A stretch of 64,000 bases of DNA, from assembly GCF_004216955.1 (NCBI RefSeq), contig NZ_SGXL01000003.1:1-64000 (forward strand). The letters run 5' to 3'. Made by a program: the position numbers and the translations under genes. The stretch is from Fictibacillus sp. BK138. Lineage in GTDB: Bacteria; Bacillota; Bacilli; Bacillales; Fictibacillaceae. Below, in pieces: positions 55,023 to 63,416 of the stretch (its first letter is position 1; every line of letters begins with the position of its first letter). Under the pieces are notes generated by a model. It was not told the DNA's origin. It was given only the letters and a program-made list of their open reading frames with translations, and ran no database searches.

Positions 55023-55487
55023 TTGGACTCGATTGAATTGAAAGAGTTAGGTACTGTCTGCTCAAATACTGAAGAAAGAACGAAAAACAAGTGGAGAGAT
55101 CTCGTTTCAAAGATACTAATCCATCCCGCTTATTTGGATGGGCTAGCAGGACTTGATGAGTATTCGCATGCAATTGTGATCTTTTATATGGTGGAGAGTG
55201 GTAGAGAAAATCCGACAAGAAAGAAGGTTTCAACGCCGCATGGAGATACCCCATTGCGGGATAAAGGATATTTTGCCCAGAGGACTAAACATCGGCCAAA
55301 CCCCATCGGAATAACAGCGGTTGAGATCATCTCAGTAACAGAAGATGCCCTTTATGTGAAGGGGTTAGACGCAAACAGTGGAACGTCAGTTCTAGATATT
55401 AAACCTTATATCCCGAGCTTCGATAGAAGAGAGGATGTTCAGATACCGAGCTGGATGAAAAAATTAATGAAAAATTATACTTTCTGA
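55023..55487 (+). CDS. trmO: TrmO/TsaA-family tRNA methyltransferase
   Basis: 154 residues, a compact TsaA/YaeB domain. TrmO methylates N6-threonylcarbamoyladenosine at position 37 of certain tRNAs using SAM, with an unusual beta-barrel fold. The RTKHRPNPIGIT block and the ILIHPAYLDGLAGLDEYSHA segment are the family signatures. Start TTG with AAGGT seven bases upstream. Finding it behind the peptide-regulon operator is unexpected for a tRNA-modification enzyme. Short bacillar members may be paralogues with other substrates. Confidence 0.8.
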   Translation: MDSIELKELGTVCSNTEERTKNKWRDLVSKILIHPAYLDGLAGLDEYSHAIVIFYMVESGRENPTRKKVSTPHGDTPLRDKGYFAQRTKHRPNPIGITAVEIISVTEDALYVKGLDANSGTSVLDIKPYIPSFDRREDVQIPSWMKKLMKNYTF

Positions 55488-55552
55488 TAAGTTGTATTGA
55501 CCGATTCTTTCCCTTAAAGGTAGCCTCCAAAGTCCATTCGGGTAGTAATGCT

Positions 55553-55604
55553 CAAGAAGTGTAATAGTTAAGCTTCTAGAAAGGAACTTTTATTACACTT
55601 CTTG
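55553..55604. terminator. bidirectional terminator between trmO-like and MFS genes
   Basis: CAAGAAGTGTAATA with TATTACACTTCTTG, a 14-bp perfect stem with a 24-nt loop between convergent genes. The flanks are not strongly T-rich. Confidence 0.6.
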
Positions 55605-55627
55605 TTCAAGATTGTATCAAAAACTGC

Positions 55628-56863
55628 TTAAGATGCATCTTCCTTAATCATACTTCTTCTTATATCATAGTTTGCAGTGATCGAGACCATGGTTAGGACC
55701 AAGGTCAGGAGTAAGAAAATTCCGGTGATCAAAAAAGCAGGTTTAGAACCGTACGAATCCGCCGTCCACCCTAACAGAGCGGCTGATAATGGGAAAGAGG
55801 CGGTCAGGATCATCCTGAAGGAAGCGTTGATCCTTCCCAAGAACTCTTCAGGGATTTCAAGTTGTCGGATGGTGAATGTATAAGTGTTTATCCATGCGTT
55901 CGAGACACTGATGAGACCATAGCCGGCTACCAAAAGACCTACACCGGTACTCAGTATCATCAACAAGATCCCGATCAGAGAAACCATATACCCTAAGGTG
56001 ATCGCCCGTCCGATGATTATCTTCTTGATCAGGAAGGGTGCAACTATTGCCCCTAGCAACGCTAACAGACCAGAGAGAGAATAAAAGTTTCCGACTAAGA
56101 ATGAACTTAGTTTCATTTCCTTTACTAAATGAAAAGTGAGTACCGTATATAGTGCACCTTGCCCCAGATTGTATAAACCACCGCATATACCCAGGTTCAA
56201 AAGAATATTACTGTTTTTTATGAAGCGAAAGCCCTGTTTAGCTTCCTTTAAAACTTTAGAAACGGTGACCTGTGATTTTTCACCGGTCTTGAACCTAACG
56301 GGCATATAATAGATGATAATCAGGGTGAAAAGGTAGGACACGGCATCGATGAACAGTGCGTTTATTGCACCCACCAAGGAGATTAGAACCCCTGCGATCG
56401 CAGGACCTAATACTCTAGCTAGGTTATCAAGACCCACATACATCGAATTTGCGGTCGCCAGCTGATCCTTCTTCACAAGACGTGGTATTAGACCAAAGTC
56501 AGAGACCAGGTCAAAACATAAGGTACAGATGGAAAGACTAAACCCTATAAGGAGTAACATCCAAATTTCTAACACATGCAGAAAGGATAGACAGGGGATG
56601 AACAAGACCAGTAACGTCCTGCAAAGATCTGACCATAGAAGAACCTTTCGTTTCTCCCAACGATCGATAAAGACTCCTAGAAAGGGACCGAGGACTACAA
56701 AAGGTAATATCTCAGCTACCCACATGATGCTCATCATACCAACGGAATCTGTAAGTTCTAAGACTAACCAAGGTATTGCCAGCATATAAATCTGACTGCC
56801 TATCTTAGATAACGAAGAGGAAGCAAAGAATAATGTGAACCATCTGTTTCTAAAAACACCCAA
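55628..56863 (-). CDS. MFS transporter (macrolide-efflux-like)
   Basis: 411 residues from TTG 56863, eight bases behind AAAGGGGGG; the longer frame has no ribosome binding site. About 12 transmembrane segments, with the motif GVFIDRWEKRKVLLWSD of the macrolide-efflux MFS group and a matching C-terminal half. It resembles the transporter at 52168 in type. Exporter of unknown substrate. No operator copy upstream; the next gene upstream is a DinB-like protein. Confidence 0.85.
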   Translation of the reverse strand: MGVFRNRWFTLFFASSSLSKIGSQIYMLAIPWLVLELTDSVGMMSIMWVAEILPFVVLGPFLGVFIDRWEKRKVLLWSDLCRTLLVLFIPCLSFLHVLEIWMLLLIGFSLSICTLCFDLVSDFGLIPRLVKKDQLATANSMYVGLDNLARVLGPAIAGVLISLVGAINALFIDAVSYLFTLIIIYYMPVRFKTGEKSQVTVSKVLKEAKQGFRFIKNSNILLNLGICGGLYNLGQGALYTVLTFHLVKEMKLSSFLVGNFYSLSGLLALLGAIVAPFLIKKIIIGRAITLGYMVSLIGILLMILSTGVGLLVAGYGLISVSNAWINTYTFTIRQLEIPEEFLGRINASFRMILTASFPLSAALLGWTADSYGSKPAFLITGIFLLLTLVLTMVSITANYDIRRSMIKEDAS

Positions 56864-56964
56864 GTGATTATCCCCCCTTTTTTTCATTTGTAGGACCGTT
56901 CCTATCAATCACTCCAGATCTTGCCGTTCCTTTTTACATACTTTTCAGACAAGAGCATAATCCT

Positions 56965-57453
56965 TTAATCCCATATATCTGGTCTAGGGATATTGATCGT
57001 TCTCATGTAATCCAGTATCTGTCCTGCATGTACGGCTTCGTGGTAACCATACCTTAAGAGCATGTCTCCAAGACTACGGACATAACCGGTATGACCTAAC
57101 TGGTATAGATCCGTACGATCAATTTTGATCTCAAATAGTTCTTCAGCAGTTAAAGAACGGATGTAAACAATAAATTGTTCTCGATAAGGTTCAGAAAAAG
57201 CAAGCAACTCTTTGACGTTGGAAAAATCCATATCCTTGTAAGGTCGGATCGGGTCGGGAATGCTACCTCTGTTCTGGATGATCTGAAGGTAGAAATATTC
57301 GGCCGCTAGAACGTGTTCGATCATCTCTATGAATGAAAGAGCGTTCGAGTCTGGTTTCCACCGTAACCTTTCGGTAGGAATCGCGTTCCATATCTTTATG
57401 CTCCTTCTTCTTACTTCCTCAAAGTTTAGGATTAGCAGATCTACTCCATTCAT
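56965..57453 (-). CDS. DinB-like protein
   Basis: 162 residues, four-helix DinB fold. The metal-binding His residues appear in IEMIEHVLAAEYF, and in YGYHEAVHAGQILDYMR near the C-terminus (H-x3-H). Probably a metal-dependent thiol transferase-type enzyme of unknown substrate. GGAG precedes ATG. It is followed, 47 bp upstream, by a second DinB-like gene, so the pair is likely one transcript behind operator copy 17. Confidence 0.7.
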   Translation of the reverse strand: MNGVDLLILNFEEVRRRSIKIWNAIPTERLRWKPDSNALSFIEMIEHVLAAEYFYLQIIQNRGSIPDPIRPYKDMDFSNVKELLAFSEPYREQFIVYIRSLTAEELFEIKIDRTDLYQLGHTGYVRSLGDMLLRYGYHEAVHAGQILDYMRTINIPRPDIWD

Positions 57454-57500
57454 GTCACTCTTTCTCCTCTAATTGTGTATTTAATTTTGTTTATAGTTAA

Positions 57501-57962
57501 CTACTCAAAGAGTTTGATATCGATTGATTTGATGTGTTCCCTCGTCAATATGTGTACCTGTCCTCTGTGATGACAAAAATGTGAGAGAATTTGTAGCAGC
57601 CATTCAAAACGAGAGTATGTGATCCCCCAGTAAGATGTAACCTTTTCTTCCAGCTGCTCGAACGAATTATCTTTAAACTCATACAGCAAAAGTCTATACC
57701 CTTCTACTAGGGCCGCTCTCATCTCTGCGATGGTCTCGGGTTCGCTACTTCCATAGAACACACCCATTTCTTCACTAGAGGCCCCCCTTAAGATTAATAG
57801 ATCGGCCTTCATGAGGATCGATAGATGACTCAACAGCTCCCTCAAAGATCTCATTCCCTGGATAGGACTTAGGTCGATTTTCTCCTCAGGCAGTTGTTCA
57901 CAAAGCTCCATGACTGAACGGACAGCAATTTTTAACTGGTGTAAAGCACTTTCAGTAAGCAT
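57501..57962 (-). CDS. DinB-like protein
   Basis: 153 residues. DinB-type helical bundle with His in LRELLSHLSILMKADLL and in HFCHHRGQVHILTRE near the C-terminus, the usual metal-triad arrangement. It is the first gene of a DinB pair. Its 110-bp leader begins at operator copy 17 and contains the constant-loop hairpin H2, suggesting both transcription-level and RNA-level control. Confidence 0.72.
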   Translation of the reverse strand: MLTESALHQLKIAVRSVMELCEQLPEEKIDLSPIQGMRSLRELLSHLSILMKADLLILRGASSEEMGVFYGSSEPETIAEMRAALVEGYRLLLYEFKDNSFEQLEEKVTSYWGITYSRFEWLLQILSHFCHHRGQVHILTREHIKSIDIKLFE

Positions 57963-58013
57963 ACAGACACGCTCTCTTTCCGATGTATTAACATGTAGCT
58001 TTAAATAATCAAA

Positions 58014-58056
58014 GAAAATCCCACCTTGAGATGGTCAAACTCAAAGAGGGATTTTC
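58014..58056. repeat. constant-loop hairpin H2
   Basis: Outer stem GAAAATCCC with GGGATTTTC; inner stem TTGAG with CTCAA; loop ATGGTCAAA. It lies between operator copy 17 and the DinB-like gene 57501-57962. The gap up to 58294 is otherwise featureless. Confidence 0.8.
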
Positions 58057-58072
58057 CTAACAGGATAAAATA

Positions 58073-58090
58073 AAACTGACCGACCAGTTT
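58073..58090. promoter_or_regulatory. regulon operator, copy 17 (DinB pair)
   Basis: AAACTGACCGACCAGTTT, with both half-sites perfect. A TATATT lies directly upstream on the minus strand. Confidence 0.85.
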
Positions 58091-58294
58091 AATATAATTT
58101 AATCATACTATTCATTACTCGTCAATCATTTTTAGTTGTTGTTTTATTAGTATATTGAGCTTACAGGAACATTCATTTTGAAAATCATCAAAGTCTAGAG
58201 TGTTACGTTCTGGAAAGTGTTCATGTTCGAGCGAATAAGATGCTTTACACATACGAATAGTTTAGTATTTTCTATTTTCAGGTTTATAAGAAAA

Positions 58295-59341
58295 TCAATG
58301 ATTTAACGGGACCTTATTAAAATTTCCATGTCTGTCTATCTTGCCCAGAAAGAGTTGTTCTTGCCCCTCAGGGTAATTTCGATCGTACAGGAATAAAATA
58401 TCACCTTTCTTTGTAAAGAAGGGTTCTTTAATATTTGATTCAATATTTGTAATCCTTTGATCCTCTAGGGTTTCACTATTCATCCGATATAGTTCAAAAT
58501 AACTTGTTGATGGATCTTTTTTGATTTTCGCTTCAGACACATATACGAATTTTTTTCCGTCTGGTGATATGACAGGAAAAACAGGATCATGTTTATATGG
58601 ATTGAGCGCTTTAAATGAACGGGTTTCAGTACTGAACAAAACGAGATCAATCCCTTCATTAGTCCCTTTTATCTTTTTGACTTGTTCTCTGAAATCTTCT
58701 CGCTCTGTAAAGATAGCTAATAAAAAAGCGATATTCTTTCCGGAACTATCTATGGACAGGTCCGACATGATGTCCGCATCAAAGCTTGTGAGTTTTCTTT
58801 GTTTAGAGCCCTCTAAGTCCGTCTCATACAGATCTAACTTTCTCGAAACTTTTTCCTCCGCAGGTGTTTCAGCAATGAACTCTTTAGCTTTTAGGAAATA
58901 GATTTTATGTCCTTCTGGAGAAAAAATAGCTTCGGTAACGAGTTCATCGTTACTCGTAAGTTGTTTGTTACTGTTTTTATCTAAGCTCTTTATCCATAAG
59001 GACTGTTTTAAGGTCGAATCATAAGAAGATTTCAGATAAAGGATTTTCTTACCATCTGATGAGAACACAGGGTTTATCTCATTAGTCTTTTTAGTGCTAG
59101 TAATTTTATGAGCATCCCCTCCATCGTAATCGGCCTCGTATAAATCCGATTGGCCATCAACGAAATAAGAATATATAATTTTACTGTCATCAGGTGAAGT
59201 AGAGACCTGTCCATATATTCCTTTTTCAGGATAATACAACAGAGAAGAAGGTAGACCGACCGTAAACAAAAGGATAAAAACTATAATGATTATACTAATG
59301 ACGGCAACGGTAGAAATGATGATTATTCTTCTTAATTTCAT
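58295..59341 (-). CDS. membrane-anchored TolB-like beta-propeller protein
   Basis: 348 residues. A single N-terminal anchor (about 8-28) is followed by an extracellular six-bladed WD40-like/TolB propeller (about 45-345) with repeated blades of the type NPVFSSDGKKILYL, FSPEGHKIYFL and VISPDGKKFVYV. Such domains bind proteins or peptides; in prolyl oligopeptidases they guard the active site, but no peptidase domain follows here. Operator copy 18 lies 56 bp upstream, and its leader contains a 10-bp inverted repeat. Confidence 0.75.
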   Translation of the reverse strand: MKLRRIIIISTVAVISIIIIVFILLFTVGLPSSLLYYPEKGIYGQVSTSPDDSKIIYSYFVDGQSDLYEADYDGGDAHKITSTKKTNEINPVFSSDGKKILYLKSSYDSTLKQSLWIKSLDKNSNKQLTSNDELVTEAIFSPEGHKIYFLKAKEFIAETPAEEKVSRKLDLYETDLEGSKQRKLTSFDADIMSDLSIDSSGKNIAFLLAIFTEREDFREQVKKIKGTNEGIDLVLFSTETRSFKALNPYKHDPVFPVISPDGKKFVYVSEAKIKKDPSTSYFELYRMNSETLEDQRITNIESNIKEPFFTKKGDILFLYDRNYPEGQEQLFLGKIDRHGNFNKVPLNH

Positions 59342-59350
59342 TTGACGCTC

Positions 59351-59390
59351 CTTAAATAGTAATTCTTTTTTATATTTTGCACTATTTAAG
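59351..59390. other. inverted repeat in the leader of the TolB-like gene
   Basis: CTTAAATAGT with ACTATTTAAG, perfect 10-bp arms and a 20-nt AT-rich loop. It lies between operator copy 18 and the ribosome binding site and could be a leader structure. Confidence 0.5.
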
Positions 59391-59397
59391 AAAAAAA

Positions 59398-59415
59398 ATA
59401 CTGGTTAGTCATTTT
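59398..59415. promoter_or_regulatory. regulon operator, copy 18 (TolB-like gene)
   Basis: ATACTGGTTAGTCATTTT, 56 bp before the start of the propeller gene. Confidence 0.7.
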
Positions 59416-59442
59416 TATGTGAAAGATCAAAAAAAATCTCGA

Positions 59443-59967
59443 TCAACTATCAAATGTAATATCCTTACTCGGATAAACATCCGCAAACCAACGTAATACG
59501 CCGTTATGATGATTTATAATTTGCTGGGCAGAAATATCTTTTGTATCCCAAGTGCTGTGTGTATCAGAAGCTAAAGTAACCTTATACTCCATACTAAAAG
59601 CTCTTCTACAAGTTGTATCAACACAAGCTTCTGTTTGAATTCCCGCAATTACTAAATGTTCAACCCCTTGTTTTTCCAATTCTTCATCTAAAGTAGTATG
59701 AAAAAATGAATCAGGAGTAGTTTTTTGAATGATTACATCTTGAGCATTGGGAGTAATTTCAGGGTGAATCTCCCAACCCTTTTTGCCATATTCTAAAGGC
59801 TTACCAGCAGGTGCATTATGCTGTATATAAAAAACTGGTATTTTATTAAAGCGTGCTTGGCTAATTAAATTCTTTAAATTTTGAAGTAACCTATCCCCTT
59901 CATATACAACGTTACCTTCTTGAAACATGCCATTTTGAACATCTATAACAAGTAGTGCTTTCTTCAA
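59443..59967 (-). CDS. isochorismatase-family cysteine hydrolase
   Basis: 174 residues. The catalytic triad of the isochorismatase/nicotinamidase fold is in place: D9 (LLVIDVQNGMF), K82 (IIQKTTPDSF) and C115 (AGIQTEACVDTTC), with a cis-peptide-type GIQTEAC segment. Substrates in this family include nicotinamide, isochorismate and N-carbamoyl amides; this short form with KTTPDSFFHTTLDEEL resembles generic cysteine hydrolases of bacilli. An R1 palindrome lies 46 bp upstream, as for the small genes at 15-17 kb. No operator copy. Confidence 0.82.
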   Translation of the reverse strand: MKKALLVIDVQNGMFQEGNVVYEGDRLLQNLKNLISQARFNKIPVFYIQHNAPAGKPLEYGKKGWEIHPEITPNAQDVIIQKTTPDSFFHTTLDEELEKQGVEHLVIAGIQTEACVDTTCRRAFSMEYKVTLASDTHSTWDTKDISAQQIINHHNGVLRWFADVYPSKDITFDS

Positions 59968-60012
59968 TAATTCTCCCCCTCAAAAAATAGATAAATGAAA
60001 ACTATCGATTGT

Positions 60013-60047
60013 CTTATTCTACAATCCTACCTCTTTAGTTGAATAAA
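60013..60047 (-). repeat. R1 palindrome, copy e
   Basis: The plus strand reads CTTATTCTACAATCCTAC and then CTCTTTAGTTGAATAAAG, upstream of the isochorismatase-like gene, in the same orientation as the copies at 15-17 kb. Confidence 0.65.
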
Positions 60048-60056
60048 GAAAGACTT

Positions 60057-60342
60057 TTATACAGTAAACTTAGATAATCTAAGTGTAAAGGTTTCCACAC
60101 TTGGAATTAAATTTACTTTTATAATCATATCATTCATATTGACTCCGTTTCTTTGGTGATGAATGCTCTCTAATAACCACGTAAGATAATTGTTCAGATA
60201 CTTGGTCGCCACACCGGTAAATCGCTGTATCCACCCTTTCAGCCTACGGTGGTAGTTGTTGACGTTCTGGATGTGATAAAGCCCCTTGGTGCGGATTTTA
60301 GCGTCTGATTTGAACTGATAAATCTCTTGTATTTGGTATCTC
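60057..60342 (-). pseudogene. 3' fragment of an IS1595-family (ISXO2-like) transposase
   Basis: One open frame reads [20 protein letters not shown], then [20 protein letters not shown] and [12 protein letters not shown]. This is the C-terminal part of the DDE transposases of the IS1595 group (HIQxVNxYHxRLKxWxxRFxGVATKYLxNYL). A stop sits immediately upstream of the frame, and the N-terminal zinc ribbon and first catalytic Asp are absent. A dead transposase remnant. Confidence 0.8.
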
Positions 60343-60413
60343 TATTATAGAACACTTGTTCGAATTGTTTAGATATCAACATCAAGCTTTAACAGAGCCA
60401 AGTATTAAGATAA

Positions 60414-60449
60414 AACGACACGTGAGATGGTCAAACTCAACGTGTCGTT
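60414..60449. repeat. constant-loop hairpin H3
   Basis: Outer stem AACGACACG with CGTGTCGTT, inner stem TGAG with CTCA, loop ATGGTCAAA, about 270 bp past the flgL stop. No operator is nearby; here it may serve as a transcript end. The rest of the gap 60450-60717 holds nothing recognisable. Confidence 0.75.
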
Positions 60450-60717
60450 CAACTGATAAAAAGGGTACTGTAATGAAAGTGTATTAAACTATATATCCTT
60501 CCTCCGTAAGTAATATACCCTTAGATATAATTGTTTGGAAAGTTCTACTTTGTTCCACGTATATAACCTTTCAGCGATACGCCACTAAATATACGTAACA
60601 CAATTTGAACTGAGGTTTAAGATGTTTATAAAACCTCACGATGGATAACTTTTAAACAGAATGTCGGAATAATTTATCTCAAACCATCAAGAAAGCTGAT
60701 TTCTCTGATTCTTTCAA

Positions 60718-61611
60718 TTATTTTAAGAAATCTATTAGTGAGGGTTGCATAATTCTAGCACCAACTCCAAGTGCTGCCCTGTGCACACTTTCTTGCATCT
60801 TTAGTTCCGTAATGACCTGTGCAATGTCTGCATCTTCATTGTTTGAAAGTAATCGGGTTGCTGTGACTTTTTGTTCACCTAATCTGGAATCGATCAGTTC
60901 TATACGATTGTACCGCGCACCTAGTTCTGCACGTTCAGAAAGAATATTGTTGATGTTTGTGTCTAGTTTATTTAAGAAGCTGTCTATCGGTGTACTACTC
61001 GAACCGTTTAACACCTTTTCTAATTCTTGAATATCTCCAAACAGACCTGATTCTGGCGGGCCAGGATTATAAGAAAAAACTTTTGTCGGCTCTATGTTTA
61101 CCGAAATAAGTATTCCTTTCGAGAGTTCAAAACTCACCTTGTTTGTGTTTTTCGATACTGTTCCGGTAGATAAGTCGACTGGCATAGTTCCCGTGTCATT
61201 ACCGTTAAAAATATACTTTCCAGATAATTGAGTGTTTGCAATAGTAACGAGATGCTCTTTTAGCTGTGTTACTTCTTTTCCGATCATTGCTTTTTGAGGA
61301 GGATCTAACGTCCCATTACTAGCTTGTAAGGTTAACTCTCTTATCCTGTTTAAAACTTGTGACGCTTTTTCCAAGGCCTCATCGCTGTTATCCAACCAAT
61401 TGTAGGCTTCTGAAAGATTTCGTTTGTACTGTTCAACTTCTGCCAGTTCTGTCCGATATGTCATACCCTTTGCCGCAATGACGGGGTCATCAGATGGTCT
61501 AGAGATTTTTTTTCCCGTCGCCAACTGCTCCTGAGTCTTGGACATTTGTTTATAACTTTGGTTGATATGACGCAACATGTTATTTGTTATCATAGATTGT
61601 GTGACTCTCAT
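60718..61611 (-). CDS. flgL: flagellar hook-filament junction protein 2 FlgL
   Basis: 297 residues, the normal FlgL length. The flagellin-like N-terminal D0/D1 helices (MRVTQSMITNNMLRHINQSY, then LATGKKISRPSDDPV) and the C-terminal helix (LGEQKVTATRLLSNNEDADI) are complete. FlgL (HAP3) caps the junction between hook and filament. It starts 13 bp after the flgK stop, in one operon with it. In most bacilli this pair is followed by fliW and csrA; here it is followed by a hairpin and a transposase remnant. Confidence 0.93.
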   Translation of the reverse strand: MRVTQSMITNNMLRHINQSYKQMSKTQEQLATGKKISRPSDDPVIAAKGMTYRTELAEVEQYKRNLSEAYNWLDNSDEALEKASQVLNRIRELTLQASNGTLDPPQKAMIGKEVTQLKEHLVTIANTQLSGKYIFNGNDTGTMPVDLSTGTVSKNTNKVSFELSKGILISVNIEPTKVFSYNPGPPESGLFGDIQELEKVLNGSSSTPIDSFLNKLDTNINNILSERAELGARYNRIELIDSRLGEQKVTATRLLSNNEDADIAQVITELKMQESVHRAALGVGARIMQPSLIDFLK

Positions 61612-61624
61612 TTATATCCTATCC

Positions 61625-63160
61625 CTACCTTCCGCCAATACCCATTCCTTTTATGATAGTATCTAGCATCTCATCAACAACTGAAATATTACGTGCAGCA
61701 GCATTGTATGCATGTTGGTATTGAATCATGTTCGACATTTCCTCATCAATTGAAACACCACTGACGGATGCACGTCGTTGGTCTACAGCATTCTTTAATA
61801 CTTGCGAGTTGTTAGATAAGCGATCAGCCTCCTGTGTTTCAACGGCAAGCTTACCGATTACACCTTTATAAAAGTTTTGAATGGTTGATGTTCCGGTACT
61901 GAAAGAGATAGTCTTATTTTTAACACCTGATAACAATAACGCATTGCTACCGTCCCCGCTGTATGCTACCGTTTCCGGAGGAACCGGTCTAGCAGCTGCA
62001 ATATGGTCAAGATCGTCCATGTCTGAATGTAGTTTTAGGCTTCTTGCAGCTCCTGCTGCAGCCGTCCCTACATCAAAGAACTTGTATGCTTTTTTAACTC
62101 CCGCATCAATGCTGTCTAAACTCCAACCTTCAGAATGAATATCATTGAACGCGTTAGCAAACGCAAAAGCCATCTCATCTAGTTTGGTCAACATCTCAGG
62201 ATAGATTCCCACAACAGTAGATCCGTTGTTATATCCGTACGCCTCGATATTCCCTCGTAGTCTCCCTCTCGCTAAATCCATTACGCTGATTGATGAATTT
62301 CCGACAGAAACAGAATCGATCATACCGTTGATCGGATTAAATTCTACTGAAACAGTGTTTGAAGAAGGAGTTGTATTAGAGTCGAGTAACATGATCGGAG
62401 TCGTGAAGGGATTGCCGTTCTTGTCCAGCAGTTCGATGTTGTACTGACCCTCGGCAAGAGGGGATGCCAGTCCGCCAGATGGCGTGGTCGTTACTCTTAT
62501 GTTGACTAATCCAGATAACTGATCTACTAATCTATCCCTCTCATCATATAGATCGTTTGGTAGATAACCATGTGGTTCTACTTCCTTGATTTGCTTGTTG
62601 ATGTTATCGATCTGGGTGGTTAGGGAATTGATCTCTGTAGCAGCCAACTCAGTTTGAAGTCTGATATCCTCTTGAATCGTAGAAAGAGAGTTTGATAAAT
62701 AGTTAAAGGTTTCAGCAACGGCCTGTCCTCTCTGCCTAACGACCGAACGTCCTTCTTTTGTCACCGAAAGGTCTTGGAGAGATTGCCAAAATTGATCTAA
62801 CGTCTTTGATAGACCGTTATCAGAAGGCTCGTTCATTATATCTTCTATTTTTGCTAGAGCTTCATATTTTGCGGTCCAAAAGCCATCTTTACTGTTTTCC
62901 CCTCGAAATTGAGTGTCTAAGAACCCTTCTCTGACGCGTTGAATCGAGCCTGCTTCTACTCCTGTCCCCAGATGACCGGGAATACTGGGTCTGTTCATCC
63001 CAACTCCTGGATATGCTTCGGTCTGTACAAAATTAACCCTTTGGCGCGTGTATCCTGGTGTGCTGGCATTGGCGATATTATGTCCCGTCGTTTGAAGCGC
63101 TGACTGTTGAGTCGCCATGGCACGTCTTGCAGTTTCTAACCCATGAAATGTTGAACGCAT
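61625..63160 (-). CDS. flgK: flagellar hook-filament junction protein 1 FlgK
   Basis: 511 residues from ATG 63160 (second ATG, six bases behind GGAGG; the first overlaps that box). The N-terminal domain (MRSTFHGLETARRAM, then NIANASTPGYTRQRV) and the C-terminal QYQHAYNAAARNISVVDEML block are intact and of normal length for FlgK (HAP1). No flgM, flgN or other late flagellar gene precedes it; its promoter region instead carries operator copy 19 with a perfect TATAAT adjacent. Whether this is the only flgK of the genome or a second copy cannot be told from the window. Confidence 0.93.
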   Translation of the reverse strand: MRSTFHGLETARRAMATQQSALQTTGHNIANASTPGYTRQRVNFVQTEAYPGVGMNRPSIPGHLGTGVEAGSIQRVREGFLDTQFRGENSKDGFWTAKYEALAKIEDIMNEPSDNGLSKTLDQFWQSLQDLSVTKEGRSVVRQRGQAVAETFNYLSNSLSTIQEDIRLQTELAATEINSLTTQIDNINKQIKEVEPHGYLPNDLYDERDRLVDQLSGLVNIRVTTTPSGGLASPLAEGQYNIELLDKNGNPFTTPIMLLDSNTTPSSNTVSVEFNPINGMIDSVSVGNSSISVMDLARGRLRGNIEAYGYNNGSTVVGIYPEMLTKLDEMAFAFANAFNDIHSEGWSLDSIDAGVKKAYKFFDVGTAAAGAARSLKLHSDMDDLDHIAAARPVPPETVAYSGDGSNALLLSGVKNKTISFSTGTSTIQNFYKGVIGKLAVETQEADRLSNNSQVLKNAVDQRRASVSGVSIDEEMSNMIQYQHAYNAAARNISVVDEMLDTIIKGMGIGGR

Positions 63161-63197
63161 GTTCATCCTCCATTTTTTCTTTTTGTTTAGTTCATAA

Positions 63198-63215
63198 AAA
63201 CTGACCGTATAGTTT
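63198..63215. promoter_or_regulatory. regulon operator, copy 19 (flgKL)
   Basis: AAACTGACCGTATAGTTT. On the minus strand TATAAT directly abuts it (TATAATAAACTA). The flgK start is 37 bp downstream. Confidence 0.88.
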
Positions 63216-63380
63216 ATTATAAAAAAGAAAACTAATTATAACAACTCAATTTAAAACTTTTAATCATTCATGAATTACAACATTGCCTTTGCTTATTTTG
63301 TTCATGTTCACTGAGGTCATAGATATTATTGTTAGAAAGAAAGTCTTTTGTTATCTCTTTTTTCTACTTTAAAATATACA

Positions 63381-63410
63381 AAAACGCTAGAGACAATATC
63401 TCTAACGTTT
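63381..63410 (-). terminator. intrinsic terminator of the 63417 gene
   Basis: AAAACGCTAGAGA with TCTCTAACGTTTT (one G-T pair), ending in five T on the minus strand. Confidence 0.85.
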
Positions 63411-63416
63411 TTATTT

